NCBI RefSeq assembly: GCF_011355085.1
Contig: NZ_VXCP01000016.1
Span: 124,001 to 188,000, forward strand
Direction: 5' to 3'
DNA: 64,000 bases
Origin: Pseudomonas akapageensis
GTDB taxonomy: Bacteria; Pseudomonadota; Gammaproteobacteria; Pseudomonadales; Pseudomonadaceae
The notes under the pieces were generated by a model that had not been told where the DNA came from, did no database searches, and was given only the letters and a program-made list of their open reading frames with translations. Of this stretch, positions 1 to 9,137 are shown piece after piece (position 1 is the stretch's first letter; the number at the start of each line of letters is the position of its first letter). The translations under genes and the position numbers were made by a program.

Positions 1-296
1 GGGACCACGCCCAATCGCAGAGTACCGACCAGGTGCCCGCGACAGGCTGCAGCTTCTGCATGCAGCCCGTCATAAGCCGCCAGCACCGAACGGGCCCAGG
101 CCAGCACACGCTCCCCTGGCGCGGTGAAACCCTCGAAGCGTTGCCCACGATTGACCAGCGGCAATTCGAGTTCTTCTTCAAGGTTGCGCAGGCGCATCGA
201 CAGCGTCGGCTGGGTTACATGGCAACGAGCGGCGGCACGGCCGAAATGACGGGTTTCGTCCAGGGCGATGAGGAATTTCAGTTGTTTGATGTCCAT
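1..296 (-). CDS. LysR-family transcriptional regulator, N-terminal part (cut by window edge)
   Basis: The reverse strand from the ATG at 296 encodes about 98 residues beginning MDIKQLKFLIALDETRHFGR and running off the left edge. Residues 1-60 form the LysR winged helix-turn-helix, including a RAAARCHVTQPTLSMRLRNL recognition segment. The next residues start the linker helix and the effector-binding domain. LysR proteins are DNA-binding activators or repressors that often control a divergent gene. Here the divergent neighbour is the BON-LysM gene at 443, but nothing visible ties them together. The effector cannot be named because that domain is missing. Confidence 0.85.
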   Translation of the reverse strand, partial: MDIKQLKFLIALDETRHFGRAAARCHVTQPTLSMRLRNLEEELELPLVNRGQRFEGFTAPGERVLAWARSVLAAYDGLHAEAAACRGHLVGTLRLGVV

Positions 297-442
297 CTAC
301 GCTCCGGGTGTGCTGGCTGGCGGCGGATTCTAGCGCGCCCGCTGTCACATCGGGTAAAGCGTCGTTGGTCGGGTGGCAGGAGGATTGCTCGAGGCTTGGC
401 TAGACTTTTCTCTCCGGACATTGATAACCAAGGAGAGTGGGT

Positions 443-883
443 ATGAGTCTTTTAAGTTTTGTGAAGGAAGCTGGAGAGAAATTGCTGGATTTGCTGACGC
501 CAGGCAATGCCAACGCCAGTGAGCAACTCAAGGATCATATCGCCAAGGTCGGGCTGGGTAATCCGAATGTGCAGGCTACCGTCGACGGCGACAAGGTCAC
601 CGTAACCGGAGAAGTCGCCAGCCAGGAGGAAAAGGAGAAGATTCTGTTGGCAGTGGGCAATATCGCTGGCGTCGGCACGGTCGATGACCAGATCACCGTA
701 ACTGGCCCGGCTGCACCGGCAGCGCGTTTCGTCACGGTGAAAAAGGGCGACACCCTGAGTGCCATTTCCAAGGCCGAGTACGGCGACGCCAACAAGTACA
801 ACAAGATATTCGAGGCCAACAAGCCGATGCTTTCGCATCCGGACAAGATTTATCCGGGGCAGGTTCTGCGGATTCCTGAATAG
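443..883 (+). CDS. kbp: BON-LysM domain protein (Kbp/YgaU-like)
   Basis: This 146-residue protein has a BON domain (about residues 25-88) followed by a C-terminal LysM domain (about 96-145, [20 protein letters not shown] and a closing GQVLRIP). This layout and length match the E. coli potassium-binding protein Kbp (YgaU), a soluble K+ sensor. I chose the ATG at 443 because AGGAG lies at 431-435, giving good spacing; a GTG two codons upstream is less likely. No signal peptide is visible, so a cytoplasmic location is expected despite the LysM domain. A REP pair separates it from the convergent yrfG. Confidence 0.88.
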   Translation: MSLLSFVKEAGEKLLDLLTPGNANASEQLKDHIAKVGLGNPNVQATVDGDKVTVTGEVASQEEKEKILLAVGNIAGVGTVDDQITVTGPAAPAARFVTVKKGDTLSAISKAEYGDANKYNKIFEANKPMLSHPDKIYPGQVLRIPE

Positions 884-894
884 CGGGCCTTCGG

Positions 895-969
895 CCTATC
901 GCTGGCAAGCCAGCTCCCACAGGGGTAACGCTATAATTTACCTGTGGGAGCGGGCTTGCCCGCGATAGG
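895..969. repeat. REP inverted pair (BIME-like)
   Basis: Two inverted arms, one around 897-925 (TCGCTGGCAAGCCAGCTCCC) and one around 940-969, flank a short AT-rich centre. The same family recurs at 38459-38530. It lies between the convergent ends of kbp and yrfG and could act as a bidirectional transcription stop. Confidence 0.85.
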
Positions 970-980
970 GCCATCAAATC

Positions 981-1643
981 CTACAACCCTTCAAGCAACG
1001 CCCGATAATCCTCCAGCGCCTCGAACTCCTGCGTGTCCTTCGGCCCCTGACGACTATCCGGCTCACGCACCGCCAGCAAATGCCCAACACCAAAGGCGCG
1101 GGCACTGCGCAAAATCGGCAAGGTATCGTCGATAAACAGGCTGCGTGCGGGATCGAATCCGATATCGTCCTTCAATGCGCTCCAGAACTGCGGGTTTTCC
1201 TTGGGGAACCCATAGTCATGCGAGCTGATCAACCGTTCGAAATACGGCGCCAGTTCGACGCGTTCCAGTTTCAGCGAAAGCGAATCACGGTGGGCATTGG
1301 TGATCAGGATCACCCGCTTGCCTGCCTGTTTGATTGCTGCCAGGAAGGTGTCGGCGTCCGGGCGCAGGGCGATCAGATGAGCAGTTTCAAGTTTCAACTC
1401 GCGAACCGGCAACTTGAGTTCCGTGCTCCAGAAATCCAGGCAGTACCAGCTGAGTTTGCCAGCATTCCTTTCGAACAGCGGTTGCAGTTCCATTTCGGCC
1501 ATGGCCCGGCTGACGCCATGCAATTCGGCGTAGCGCTGGGGCAGATGCTCCAGCCAGAAATGGTTGTCGTAGTGCAGATCGAGCAAGGTCCCGTCCATAT
1601 CCAGTAGAACGGTGTCGATATCGCGCCAGGCAATGGAGGGCAT
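981..1643 (-). CDS. yrfG: HAD-superfamily GMP/IMP nucleotidase YrfG
   Basis: A 220-residue HAD hydrolase beginning MPSIAWRDIDTVLLDMDGTL. Asp15 and Asp17 of the DMDGT motif are the predicted nucleophile and acid/base. ITNAHRDS supplies motif II and SLFIDDTLPILRSAR motif IV. Length and sequence match YrfG, which dephosphorylates GMP and IMP. The open frame continues upstream to 1838, but the extra residues are low-complexity, overlap nudE and resemble no HAD cap, so I use the ATG at 1643. It is divergent from nudE, another nucleotide-cleaning enzyme. Confidence 0.86.
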   Translation of the reverse strand: MPSIAWRDIDTVLLDMDGTLLDLHYDNHFWLEHLPQRYAELHGVSRAMAEMELQPLFERNAGKLSWYCLDFWSTELKLPVRELKLETAHLIALRPDADTFLAAIKQAGKRVILITNAHRDSLSLKLERVELAPYFERLISSHDYGFPKENPQFWSALKDDIGFDPARSLFIDDTLPILRSARAFGVGHLLAVREPDSRQGPKDTQEFEALEDYRALLEGL

Positions 1644-1734
1644 ACGAAAGATTCTCAAGCAGTAATGGAGCAACAGTGGCCAGTGCATGGGTAAGCCACG
1701 GTATAGTAACCCGTTCACGCCAAGGAGCCGCCCC

Positions 1735-2301
1735 ATGCGCCAGAAACCTACCGTCCTTGCTCGCGAGATTGTCGCCAGCAGTCGTCTATTTCGCGTCGAA
1801 GAAGTGCAATTGCGCTTCTCTAACGGAGCCGAGCGCACCTATGAGCGCCTCGTCGGACGAGGGGCCGGGTATGGCGCGGTGATGATCGTGGCCCTGATCG
1901 ATGCCGAGCATGCACTCTTGGTAGAAGAGTATTGCGGGGGCACTGATGAATATGAACTGTCGCTGCCCAAGGGGCTGATCGAGCCCGGCGAAGATGTGTT
2001 GGCGGCGGCCAACCGTGAATTGAAAGAAGAAGCCGGCTTCGGAGCACGGCAGCTGGAGCATCTGACCGAGTTGTCGCTTTCGCCCGGCTACATGAGCCAG
2101 AAGATCCAGGTGGTGCTGGCCACCGATCTGTATGAGGAGCACCTGGAAGGCGATGAGCCTGAGCCCATGCGCGTAGATCGGGTCAATCTGCGTGAGTTGG
2201 CCGCTTTGGCCCAGCATCCGCAATTCTCCGAGGGCCGTGCCTTGGCGGCGCTGTACCTGGCCCGGGATCTGCTGATTCAGCGTGGGGCGTTCAGCCTATG
2301 A
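1735..2301 (+). CDS. nudE: ADP compounds hydrolase NudE (Nudix)
   Basis: A 188-residue Nudix hydrolase. The Nudix box spans about residues 80-102 (G-x5-E-x7-REL-x-EE-x-G, seen as GLIEPGEDVLAAANRELKEE). NudE cleaves ADP-ribose, Ap3A and NADH to AMP plus a second phosphorylated product. The ATG at 1735 is preceded by AAGGAG at 1722-1727; an upstream in-frame start at 1687 lacks such a site. It overlaps cysQ by four bases (ATGA), so the two are translationally coupled, as E. coli nudE and cysQ functions also meet in adenine-nucleotide salvage. Confidence 0.93.
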   Translation: MRQKPTVLAREIVASSRLFRVEEVQLRFSNGAERTYERLVGRGAGYGAVMIVALIDAEHALLVEEYCGGTDEYELSLPKGLIEPGEDVLAAANRELKEEAGFGARQLEHLTELSLSPGYMSQKIQVVLATDLYEEHLEGDEPEPMRVDRVNLRELAALAQHPQFSEGRALAALYLARDLLIQRGAFSL

Positions 2302-3131
2302 GCCTGGCCACCGTTCATCCATTGTTGCCCGGCGTGATCGAGCTGGCACGTCGCGCTGGCGAAGCGATCCTGCCCTTCTGGCGCGCCAATGTGGCGGTCA
2401 CCGCCAAGGCCGACGACTCACCCGTGACGGCAGCCGATCTGGCGGCTCATCACGTGATCGTGGCAGGCCTGAAGGCACTTGACGCAAATATCCCGATTCT
2501 TTCTGAAGAAGATTGCGGCATCGCGCTCAGTGAGCGTCAGAACTGGCAGCGCTGGTGGCTGGTCGATCCGCTCGATGGCACCAAGGAGTTCATTGCCGGC
2601 AGTGAAGAATTCACGGTCAACATCGCCTTGATCGAGCAAGGGCGGGTAGTTTTCGGTGTTGTCACGATGCCGACCAACGGCCGCTGTTATTTCGGCGGGG
2701 CAGGCTTGGGTGCCTGGCGCTCCGAAACCGGTGGTGAAGCCCTGCCTATACGTGTGAGGACGACACCTGCCTCGGGCGAATCCTTTACTGTTGTCGCCAG
2801 TCGCCGCCATTCAAGCCCCGAGCAAGAGCGATTGCTGGCAGGCTTGAGTGCCGGGCTTGGCGAATTGAAGCTGGCCAATATTGGCAGCTCGCTGAAGTTC
2901 TGCCTGTTGGCCGAGGGTTCGGCCGATTGCTATCCGCGTCTGGCGCCGACCTCGCAATGGGACACCGCCGCTGCACAAGGTGTGCTCGAAGGGGCCGGAG
3001 GCGAGGTGCTGGAGGTCAATGGCCAGCCGTTCAGATATCCAGCGCGTGAGTCACTGCTCAACCCCTTCTTCCTGGCGCTACCGGCGGCGGCGCCATGGCG
3101 TGCCAGGCTGCTGGAACTGGCCAAGGGATAG
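2298..3131 (+). CDS. cysQ: 3'(2'),5'-bisphosphate nucleotidase CysQ
   Basis: A 277-residue member of the inositol-monophosphatase fold. Metal-binding motifs are visible: EE at 70-71, DPLDGT at 90-95 and a C-terminal WDTAAAQGVL. CysQ hydrolyses 3'-phosphoadenosine 5'-phosphate (PAP) to AMP, removing a by-product of sulfate assimilation. The start overlaps the nudE stop, making a two-gene operon. Length is normal for the family. Confidence 0.94.
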   Translation: MSLATVHPLLPGVIELARRAGEAILPFWRANVAVTAKADDSPVTAADLAAHHVIVAGLKALDANIPILSEEDCGIALSERQNWQRWWLVDPLDGTKEFIAGSEEFTVNIALIEQGRVVFGVVTMPTNGRCYFGGAGLGAWRSETGGEALPIRVRTTPASGESFTVVASRRHSSPEQERLLAGLSAGLGELKLANIGSSLKFCLLAEGSADCYPRLAPTSQWDTAAAQGVLEGAGGEVLEVNGQPFRYPARESLLNPFFLALPAAAPWRARLLELAKG

Positions 3132-3138
3132 TATCTGT

Positions 3139-3594
3139 TCAGCGGTGCAGTACGTACTGTCCGCTGAACTTCACCGCATCCTCGTCACTGTCGATGTTGG
3201 TCACCCGTGTCTGCAAAATCAGGCGTGCCCGGCCATAGCGTTCATAGGTCGCAACAAACTTGCGCCAGACTTTCTCATCTGGTGCATCGCACAGGGCTAT
3301 GGCATCGCCGGTCACCGGCAGTGGATAACTGATCTGCCCTTCCTGAATGACAATGTGCCCGTCCTCGATCGCCGCCTCGCGCAGGCGCAGGCACAGCCAG
3401 CCCCAGCCTGCCAGGACCGCCGCGCAATAAAGGCTGCCACCGAACATGGTGCTCTTGTGGTTGACGTTGGGGGCGAGCGGTAGCTGCAAACGCAGCTGTT
3501 GTTCATGCCAGCTCAGCACTTTCACGCCCATTTCCTGGGTCAGGGGTATGTCGGTATGCAGGAGCGACTCCAGGTAGCGACTGTCGCGATTCAT
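3139..3594 (-). CDS. Putative hotdog-fold thioesterase (YiiD C-terminal type)
   Basis: A 151-residue protein with a single hotdog domain. The segment around NHKSTMFGGSLYCAAVLAGW looks like the active-site helix of the YiiD-C/thioesterase_put family, and the C-terminal half (YERYGRARLILQTRV) is the second strand-rich part. The family is presumed to act on acyl-CoA or acyl-ACP thioesters, but the substrate is not known. It converges on cysQ and lies 18 bases beyond dctD on the same strand, so it may be read through from dctBD. Confidence 0.75.
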   Translation of the reverse strand: MNRDSRYLESLLHTDIPLTQEMGVKVLSWHEQQLRLQLPLAPNVNHKSTMFGGSLYCAAVLAGWGWLCLRLREAAIEDGHIVIQEGQISYPLPVTGDAIALCDAPDEKVWRKFVATYERYGRARLILQTRVTNIDSDEDAVKFSGQYVLHR

Positions 3595-3612
3595 GCCCAG
3601 GTCTCCAAAGGT

Positions 3613-5001
3613 TTATTCCAGATCGTCGCCTGAAGTGAAGTTCAGACCGTGTTTGCGCAGTTTATCGTGCAGTGTCTTGCGTGGTATGCCCAGGGCTTCG
3701 GCCAGGCTGCGCATGGAACTGTGCGAGCGCGCGAGTTCTGCTGCGATCAACGCTCGTTCGAAGTTTTCAACTTGCTCGCTCAGGCCAGCATTTGCGCTCG
3801 GCAGCTGGATTTCCGGTCCTCTGGTCGCCTCCTGATTGTCCAGCTCAAGTTCCAGGCCCAGAGCAAATCGTTCGGCGGCATTCTGCAACTCGCGCACGTT
3901 CCCAGGCCACGCATGGCGCAGCAACATTGCCCGTTGCGCTGGTTGCAGCGCATGGCCCGGCAGACCGTGGCGAGTGCTGGCGGCATCGGCGAAATGCTGG
4001 AACAGCATCAGGATGTCTTCGCCACGTTCTCTGAGCGGCGGGATGCGCAGGGGTGCAACATTGAGGCGGTAATACAGGTCGGCGCGAAAGCGTCCCTGGT
4101 CGGCGGCCTGGCGCAAGTCTTCCTTGGTCGCGGCAATGATGCGGATATCCAGGGCGATCTGTTGGTTACCGCCCAGGCGCTCGACCACGCGCTCCTGGAG
4201 CAGACGCAGCAGTTTGACCTGCACCTCCATGCTCATGCTCTCGATTTCATCGAGAAACAGCGTGCCACCATTGGCGAATTCGAACTTGCCGATGCGCCGC
4301 TTCTGCGCACCGGTAAAGGCGCCAGGCTCATGGCCGAACAATTCGCTTTCGACGACTGATTCAGCCAGGGCGCCGGCATTGATGGCAACAAAGGGGCCGT
4401 TGCGTCGGGCTGAAAGGTCATGCAGGGCGCGGGCCACCACTTCCTTGCCTGCGCCGGTTTCACCCAGGATGAGCACATCGGCCCTGGTTGCGGCCAGGGC
4501 GCCGATTTGTTCGCGCAGTCGCTGCATGGGGGGCGATTGCCCCACCAGTCGTGTACTCAGTTCCTGACGATCACTCAAGGCAAGGCGCAGGCTGCGGTTT
4601 TCCAGGACCAGCTTTCGTAGCGCCAGGGCCCGGCGCACGCTGTCGAGCAAGGCATCGCTGGCGAAGGGTTTTTCGAGAAAGTCATAGGCGCCGGCGCGCA
4701 TGGCCTGGACCGCCAGCGGGACATCACCATGGCCGGTGATCAACAGTACGGGTAGATCCGTGTCCTGGGCGTGCAATTGCTCCAGCAACTGCAGGCCATC
4801 GATACCCGGCATGCGGATATCGCTGACCACGACTCCGGGCCAGTCGCGCTCGATGCGCGTTGCCAGACCCTGGGCCTGTGCCAGCGACAGGACTTTGAGC
4901 CCGGCCAGGTCCAGGGTCTGGCTCAGTGCCTGACGCAGATGCGGGTCGTCGTCGATCAGCACGACCTGGATCTTGCTGTCGATGGCGTGGTCCGTACTCA
5001 T
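3613..5001 (-). CDS. dctD: Sigma-54-dependent response regulator DctD
   Basis: A 462-residue NtrC-family activator. The receiver domain (about 10-125) has the phosphoacceptor Asp61 and Lys111 of FLEKPF. The AAA+ domain has Walker A GETGAGKE at 180-187 and the sigma-54 contact loop GAFTGA near 227-232. A Fis-type helix-turn-helix ends the protein. DctD turns on C4-dicarboxylate uptake (dctA or dctPQM) when phosphorylated by DctB. Its start overlaps the dctB stop by four bases. The transporter it controls is not in this window. AauR of the acidic amino-acid system is a close relative, but the dctBD-rml adjacency matches P. aeruginosa dctBD. Confidence 0.88.
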   Translation of the reverse strand: MSTDHAIDSKIQVVLIDDDPHLRQALSQTLDLAGLKVLSLAQAQGLATRIERDWPGVVVSDIRMPGIDGLQLLEQLHAQDTDLPVLLITGHGDVPLAVQAMRAGAYDFLEKPFASDALLDSVRRALALRKLVLENRSLRLALSDRQELSTRLVGQSPPMQRLREQIGALAATRADVLILGETGAGKEVVARALHDLSARRNGPFVAINAGALAESVVESELFGHEPGAFTGAQKRRIGKFEFANGGTLFLDEIESMSMEVQVKLLRLLQERVVERLGGNQQIALDIRIIAATKEDLRQAADQGRFRADLYYRLNVAPLRIPPLRERGEDILMLFQHFADAASTRHGLPGHALQPAQRAMLLRHAWPGNVRELQNAAERFALGLELELDNQEATRGPEIQLPSANAGLSEQVENFERALIAAELARSHSSMRSLAEALGIPRKTLHDKLRKHGLNFTSGDDLE

Positions 5002-6812
5002 GCGGTTGGATCCTCTGGAGGTTGAAGGTTGGCTCCGGGTGTTGCGGCGCGCAGGTGCAATGTCAGCAGGGCGCCGCCCTGGGGATGGTTGGTCAGGATC
5101 AGTTCGCCGCCCAGGGCCCGCATCAAGGTATCGCAGATCGCCAGCCCCAGGCCAAGGCCCTGGGTGCGAGTCTTGGTGGTGAAGAAAGGCTCGCGGGCCC
5201 TGCTCAAGGCTTCGCTGGAAAAGCCTGGACCGTTATCGCGGATGTACAGGTTGACGCCGTCACCAACGCGTTCGGCACTTAACCAGAGTGTACGGGGTGT
5301 GGCCTTCTCGGTCAGGGCATCGAGCGCGTTGGCCAGCAGGTTGCCCAGGACCTGACGCAGGCGGGTCTCGCCGGCCTGCACCCAGAGCGTTGCATCCGGC
5401 ATGTCACGCACCAGCTCGACAGCCATGGCCCGCCGTCGTTGGGACACCAACGCCAGGGCGTCCTCGAGGGCCGGCTGCAAGGCGACGCTCTCGGGAGCAT
5501 GTCGATCGCGGCGCGCGAAGGCACGCAGGTGGGCAATGATCGAGGCCATGCGCCCGGTCAGCTCGCCGATCAATTTGAGGTTGCCGCGGGCGTCTTCCGT
5601 GCGCTCGTGGTCCAGCAGGATTTCCGCGTTCTCGGCGTAGCTGCGGATGGCTGCCAGTGGCTGGTTGAGTTCGTGGCTGATACTCGCCGACATGGTCCCG
5701 AGCGCCGACAGTTTGCCGGCCTGGACCAATTCGTCCTGGGCACGCACCAACTCTTGTTGTGCCTGTTCACGTTCGAGCACTTCGGTCTTGAGCCGGCGGT
5801 TCAGCCCTTCGAGATCGCTGGTGCGCTCGATCACGCGCTTTTCCAGTTCTTGCCGGCCATGGGCTTCGAGGTCGATGCGATCCAGGTAATGCCGGCGCCG
5901 CTGCATCATCAATCCAAGCAGCAACATCAGTACCAGCAAGGTGGCGCCACCCACTGCCACTACGGTACGTACTGGGCGATCGATCAAGGTGCGGGGGGCC
6001 AGGATGCTGACGTGCCAGCCGGTCTCCTGCATGCTCTGGGTCTGCGTCAGCCAGGCGCTGGGGTCCAGCTTCAGAAGCTGAGGGTCGCGGGTCGGGTAGG
6101 GCTGGACAGCTACGATTGCGCTGCGTTCTTCGTCGCTCAGCGGGCGGGTCGCGCGAAAACGCCACTCGGGACGCGAGGTCAGGACGACCACGCCATTGTG
6201 GTCGGTGACCAGCAATTGCTCCGGGGTCTTGCCCCAAAGGGTTTCGGTATGGTCCAGATCGACCTTGACCACCAGCACTCCAATGATTTTTTCGCCATCG
6301 TGCACGGCAGCTGCGAAGAAATATCCGCGCTTGCCCGAGGTGGTACCCAGGCCGAAGAAGCGCCCGAGACGACCGGCGACAGCCTCCTTGAAGTAGGGGC
6401 GGAACGTGAAGTTGCGACCGATGAATCTGTCGGGTTTGTCCCAATTGGAAGCGGCCAGGGTGTTGCCCTTCACGTCCATCAGGTACATGACTTCAGCGCC
6501 GGTCTGGGCGGCGATATCCTGCAGCAGGCGGTTGGCGTTGGTCAGCGTCTCGATCTTGAAAGGATCTGCCAGCACCGCACGCAAGGCCGGCAGGTCACCG
6601 AGGATCTGCGGCAGTATTTCGTAGCGATGCAGGGTACCGAGCAGGTTGGCGACGTAGAGGTCGAGCGTCTGGCGGTTCTGGTCGGTGAGCTGGCTGCGGT
6701 AATAGCGCTCGGCGAGGTGTTGCAGTGGCCAGAGCAACGGCGCCAGGCACAGGGCCAGCAAGGCCAGGCTGCGCCAGCGGGGACGCCGGGGAACGGTTTG
6801 GGTCATGGTCAT
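4998..6812 (-). CDS. dctB: C4-dicarboxylate sensor histidine kinase DctB
   Basis: About 604 residues. A first membrane helix (about 14-34) and a second (about 280-302) bracket a periplasmic PDC/Cache-type sensor. Then follow a coiled-coil linker, the H-box (ASISHELNQPLAAIRSYAEN), and the ATPase motifs DNGPGF, EPFFTTK and GLGLGLAI. DctB senses succinate, malate and fumarate in the periplasm and phosphorylates DctD. The frame is open to 6860, overlapping rmlD; I prefer the start at 6812 (or 6806), although neither has a strong ribosome site. It lies 35 bases after rmlD on the same strand. Confidence 0.87.
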   Translation of the reverse strand: MTMTQTVPRRPRWRSLALLALCLAPLLWPLQHLAERYYRSQLTDQNRQTLDLYVANLLGTLHRYEILPQILGDLPALRAVLADPFKIETLTNANRLLQDIAAQTGAEVMYLMDVKGNTLAASNWDKPDRFIGRNFTFRPYFKEAVAGRLGRFFGLGTTSGKRGYFFAAAVHDGEKIIGVLVVKVDLDHTETLWGKTPEQLLVTDHNGVVVLTSRPEWRFRATRPLSDEERSAIVAVQPYPTRDPQLLKLDPSAWLTQTQSMQETGWHVSILAPRTLIDRPVRTVVAVGGATLLVLMLLLGLMMQRRRHYLDRIDLEAHGRQELEKRVIERTSDLEGLNRRLKTEVLEREQAQQELVRAQDELVQAGKLSALGTMSASISHELNQPLAAIRSYAENAEILLDHERTEDARGNLKLIGELTGRMASIIAHLRAFARRDRHAPESVALQPALEDALALVSQRRRAMAVELVRDMPDATLWVQAGETRLRQVLGNLLANALDALTEKATPRTLWLSAERVGDGVNLYIRDNGPGFSSEALSRAREPFFTTKTRTQGLGLGLAICDTLMRALGGELILTNHPQGGALLTLHLRAATPGANLQPPEDPTA

Positions 6813-6847
6813 TGCAAATGCGCCGGGTTGATCCGCCGCATTATGCG

Positions 6848-7723
6848 CTAGGCGAGGCACTCACGCAGCGCTTCGCACCAGTCTGGCTGGCTGACATGCC
6901 ATTCACGCTGCAAACGGCTGCAGTCCAGGCGCGAGTTCAGCGGTCGCTTGGCCGGAGTTGGATAGGCACTCGAGGGTATCGGCTCAATGTATGCGCAGGG
7001 TTTGCCTTGAGCTTGCAGGTGCCGGCCGATTTCCTCGGCAAAACCGAACCAGGAGGTTTCACCCTGGGCGGTCAGGTGGTAAGTCCCCCAGGCGCCCGGC
7101 TTGCCTTCGCGCCAGCGTTTGATAAGGGCGCAAGTGCTGTTGGCTATGGTGCCGGCCCAGGTCGGTGCACCGATCTGGTCGGCAACCACGCGCAGTTCCG
7201 GTTTCTCCTGCAGCAGACGTTGCATGGTCAACAGGAAGTTGCGCCCGTGCAGGGAGTAGACCCAACTGGTGCGCAGAATCAGGTGTTGCCCGCCGACGGC
7301 GCCGATGGCCCGTTCCCCGGCCAGCTTGCTGCTGCCGTAGACGCCAAGCGGGTGGGGCTCGTCGGCCTCGGTGTAGGGGGTCGATTTGCTGCCGTCGAAG
7401 ACATAGTCGGTGGAGTAATGAATCAATGGCACCCCAAGGCGTGCAGCCTCCTCAGCAAAGATGCCGGGGGCGGTAGCGTTGATGGCGAATGCCAACTCTG
7501 GTTCGCTCTCGGCCTGGTCGACTGCGGTATGGGCGGCGGCATTGATGATCAGATCCGGCTTGATCGCCCGGACGTGCTCGCGAATGGATTCAGGCTGGCT
7601 CAGGTCGAGCTGCTCGCGGCCCAGGACATGCAGTTGGGCTGTAGAACCCAAACGCTGCTGCAGCTCGCGGGAGACCTGGCCGTATTGGCCGCTGATCAAT
7701 ATCTTCAAGGGAGTCTGGTTCAT
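6848..7723 (-). CDS. rmlD: dTDP-4-dehydrorhamnose reductase RmlD
   Basis: A 291-residue short-chain dehydrogenase/reductase that makes dTDP-L-rhamnose from the 4-keto sugar with NAD(P)H. Seen are the N-terminal GQYGQVSREL dinucleotide loop, the STDYVFDG segment and the catalytic YGSSK. It is the last gene of rmlBACD; its start overlaps the rmlC stop by four bases. The rhamnose precursor feeds LPS core or O-antigen and rhamnolipids. Confidence 0.95.
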   Translation of the reverse strand: MNQTPLKILISGQYGQVSRELQQRLGSTAQLHVLGREQLDLSQPESIREHVRAIKPDLIINAAAHTAVDQAESEPELAFAINATAPGIFAEEAARLGVPLIHYSTDYVFDGSKSTPYTEADEPHPLGVYGSSKLAGERAIGAVGGQHLILRTSWVYSLHGRNFLLTMQRLLQEKPELRVVADQIGAPTWAGTIANSTCALIKRWREGKPGAWGTYHLTAQGETSWFGFAEEIGRHLQAQGKPCAYIEPIPSSAYPTPAKRPLNSRLDCSRLQREWHVSQPDWCEALRECLA

Positions 7724-8265
7724 GGAAACAGATCGGCCTCTTTCAGGAACTTGCCCGTTTGATCCTTGGCGGAAAGTTGCGGTGGCTCATTGAGTTGCCA
7801 GTCGATTGCCAGGTCCGGATCGTCCCAGCGGATGCAGCGTTCGGCGCTGGGGGTGTAGTAATCCGTCGTCTTGTAGAGGAATTCGGCGAAATCGCTCAAT
7901 ACGACGAAGCCGTGGGCGAATCCTTTGGGTATCCAAACCTGACGATTATTCTGCGCCGAAAGTCGTACTCCGACCCAACGGCCGAAGTTCGGGGAGCTGC
8001 GCCGAATGTCCACTGCGACATCCAGCACTTCGCCTGCCGTGACCCGCACCAGCTTGCCTTGAGTATGTGTAATTTGATAATGCAGACCGCGTAGCACGCC
8101 CTTCTGTGAGCGGGAGTGGTTGTCCTGTACGAACTGTACATGGATGCCCGTGGCTTCGTCGAAAGCCCGTGCATTGAAGCTTTCGTAGAAGAAGCCGCGG
8201 TCGTCGCCAAATACCTTGGGTTCGATAATCAGCACTTCAGGGAGGTCAGCGGCGATGATATTCAT
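7720..8265 (-). CDS. rmlC: dTDP-4-dehydrorhamnose 3,5-epimerase RmlC
   Basis: A 181-residue cupin-fold epimerase. The conserved [26 protein letters not shown] (catalytic His region) and [13 protein letters not shown] segments are all present. It epimerises C3 and C5 of dTDP-4-keto-6-deoxyglucose. It overlaps rmlA and rmlD by four bases each, so translation of the operon is fully coupled. Confidence 0.96.
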   Translation of the reverse strand: MNIIAADLPEVLIIEPKVFGDDRGFFYESFNARAFDEATGIHVQFVQDNHSRSQKGVLRGLHYQITHTQGKLVRVTAGEVLDVAVDIRRSSPNFGRWVGVRLSAQNNRQVWIPKGFAHGFVVLSDFAEFLYKTTDYYTPSAERCIRWDDPDLAIDWQLNEPPQLSAKDQTGKFLKEADLFP

Positions 8266-9137
8266 CGGGTTTCTCCCGCAAGGGTGTACAGGTACTGGCC
8301 ATAGCCGGTCTTGCCGAATGCCTTGGCTCGGGCCAGGAGCTGTTCGCGGTCGATCCAGTTGTTCTGGTAGGCAATTTCTTCAAGGCACGCCACTTTCAGG
8401 CCCTGACGATGTTCAATCGTTTGCACGTATTGCGAGGCATCCAGCAGGCTGTCGTGCGTGCCCGTGTCGAGCCAGGCAAAGCCTCGTCCAAAGCGTTCGA
8501 CGCGTAGATCGCCGCGTTGTAGATAGGCGTTGTTGACGTCGGTGATTTCCAGTTCACCGCGTGGCGAAGGTTTTACGCGCTTGGCGATCTGGACCACATC
8601 GTTGTCATAGAAATACAGCCCCGTAACGGCATAGCTGGATTTGGGTTGGGCTGGTTTTTCTTCGATCGACAGGGCGCGGCCCTGGTCATCGAAATCGATC
8701 ACGCCAAAACGTTCCGGGTCCTTGACCCAGTAACCAAACACGGTAGCGCCCTTGTCTTGCGCCGTTGCGCGCATGAGTTGGCTGCTGAATCCCTGGCCGT
8801 GGAAAATGTTGTCACCGAGTATCAGGCACACCGGGTCATCGCCGATAAACTCTTCACCAATCAAAAAGGCCTGAGCCAGGCCATCAGGTGAAGGTTGTTC
8901 GGCGTAAGTGAACCGGACACCGAACTGGCTGCCATTGCCTAGCAATTGACGATAATGGGGGAGATCCTGCGGCGTGGAGATCAACAGGATCTCGCGGATT
9001 CCAGCCAGCATCAGCACCGAGATCGGGTAATAGATCATCGGTTTGTCATAAATAGGCAGGAGTTGCTTGGATATGCCCAGAGTGATCGGATGCAGGCGTG
9101 TACCTGATCCGCCAGCCAATACAATACCCTTCATCAT
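8262..9137 (-). CDS. rmlA: Glucose-1-phosphate thymidylyltransferase RmlA
   Basis: A 291-residue nucleotidyltransferase. The N-terminal signature [16 protein letters not shown] binds dTTP, and [12 protein letters not shown] and [20 protein letters not shown] mark the sugar-phosphate site. It forms dTDP-glucose, the committed precursor, and is allosterically inhibited by dTDP-rhamnose in studied homologues. Two ATG codons in a row make the first residue uncertain by one. The gene order here is rmlB-A-C-D, which differs from the rmlB-D-A-C order of P. aeruginosa. Confidence 0.95.
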   Translation of the reverse strand: MMKGIVLAGGSGTRLHPITLGISKQLLPIYDKPMIYYPISVLMLAGIREILLISTPQDLPHYRQLLGNGSQFGVRFTYAEQPSPDGLAQAFLIGEEFIGDDPVCLILGDNIFHGQGFSSQLMRATAQDKGATVFGYWVKDPERFGVIDFDDQGRALSIEEKPAQPKSSYAVTGLYFYDNDVVQIAKRVKPSPRGELEITDVNNAYLQRGDLRVERFGRGFAWLDTGTHDSLLDASQYVQTIEHRQGLKVACLEEIAYQNNWIDREQLLARAKAFGKTGYGQYLYTLAGETR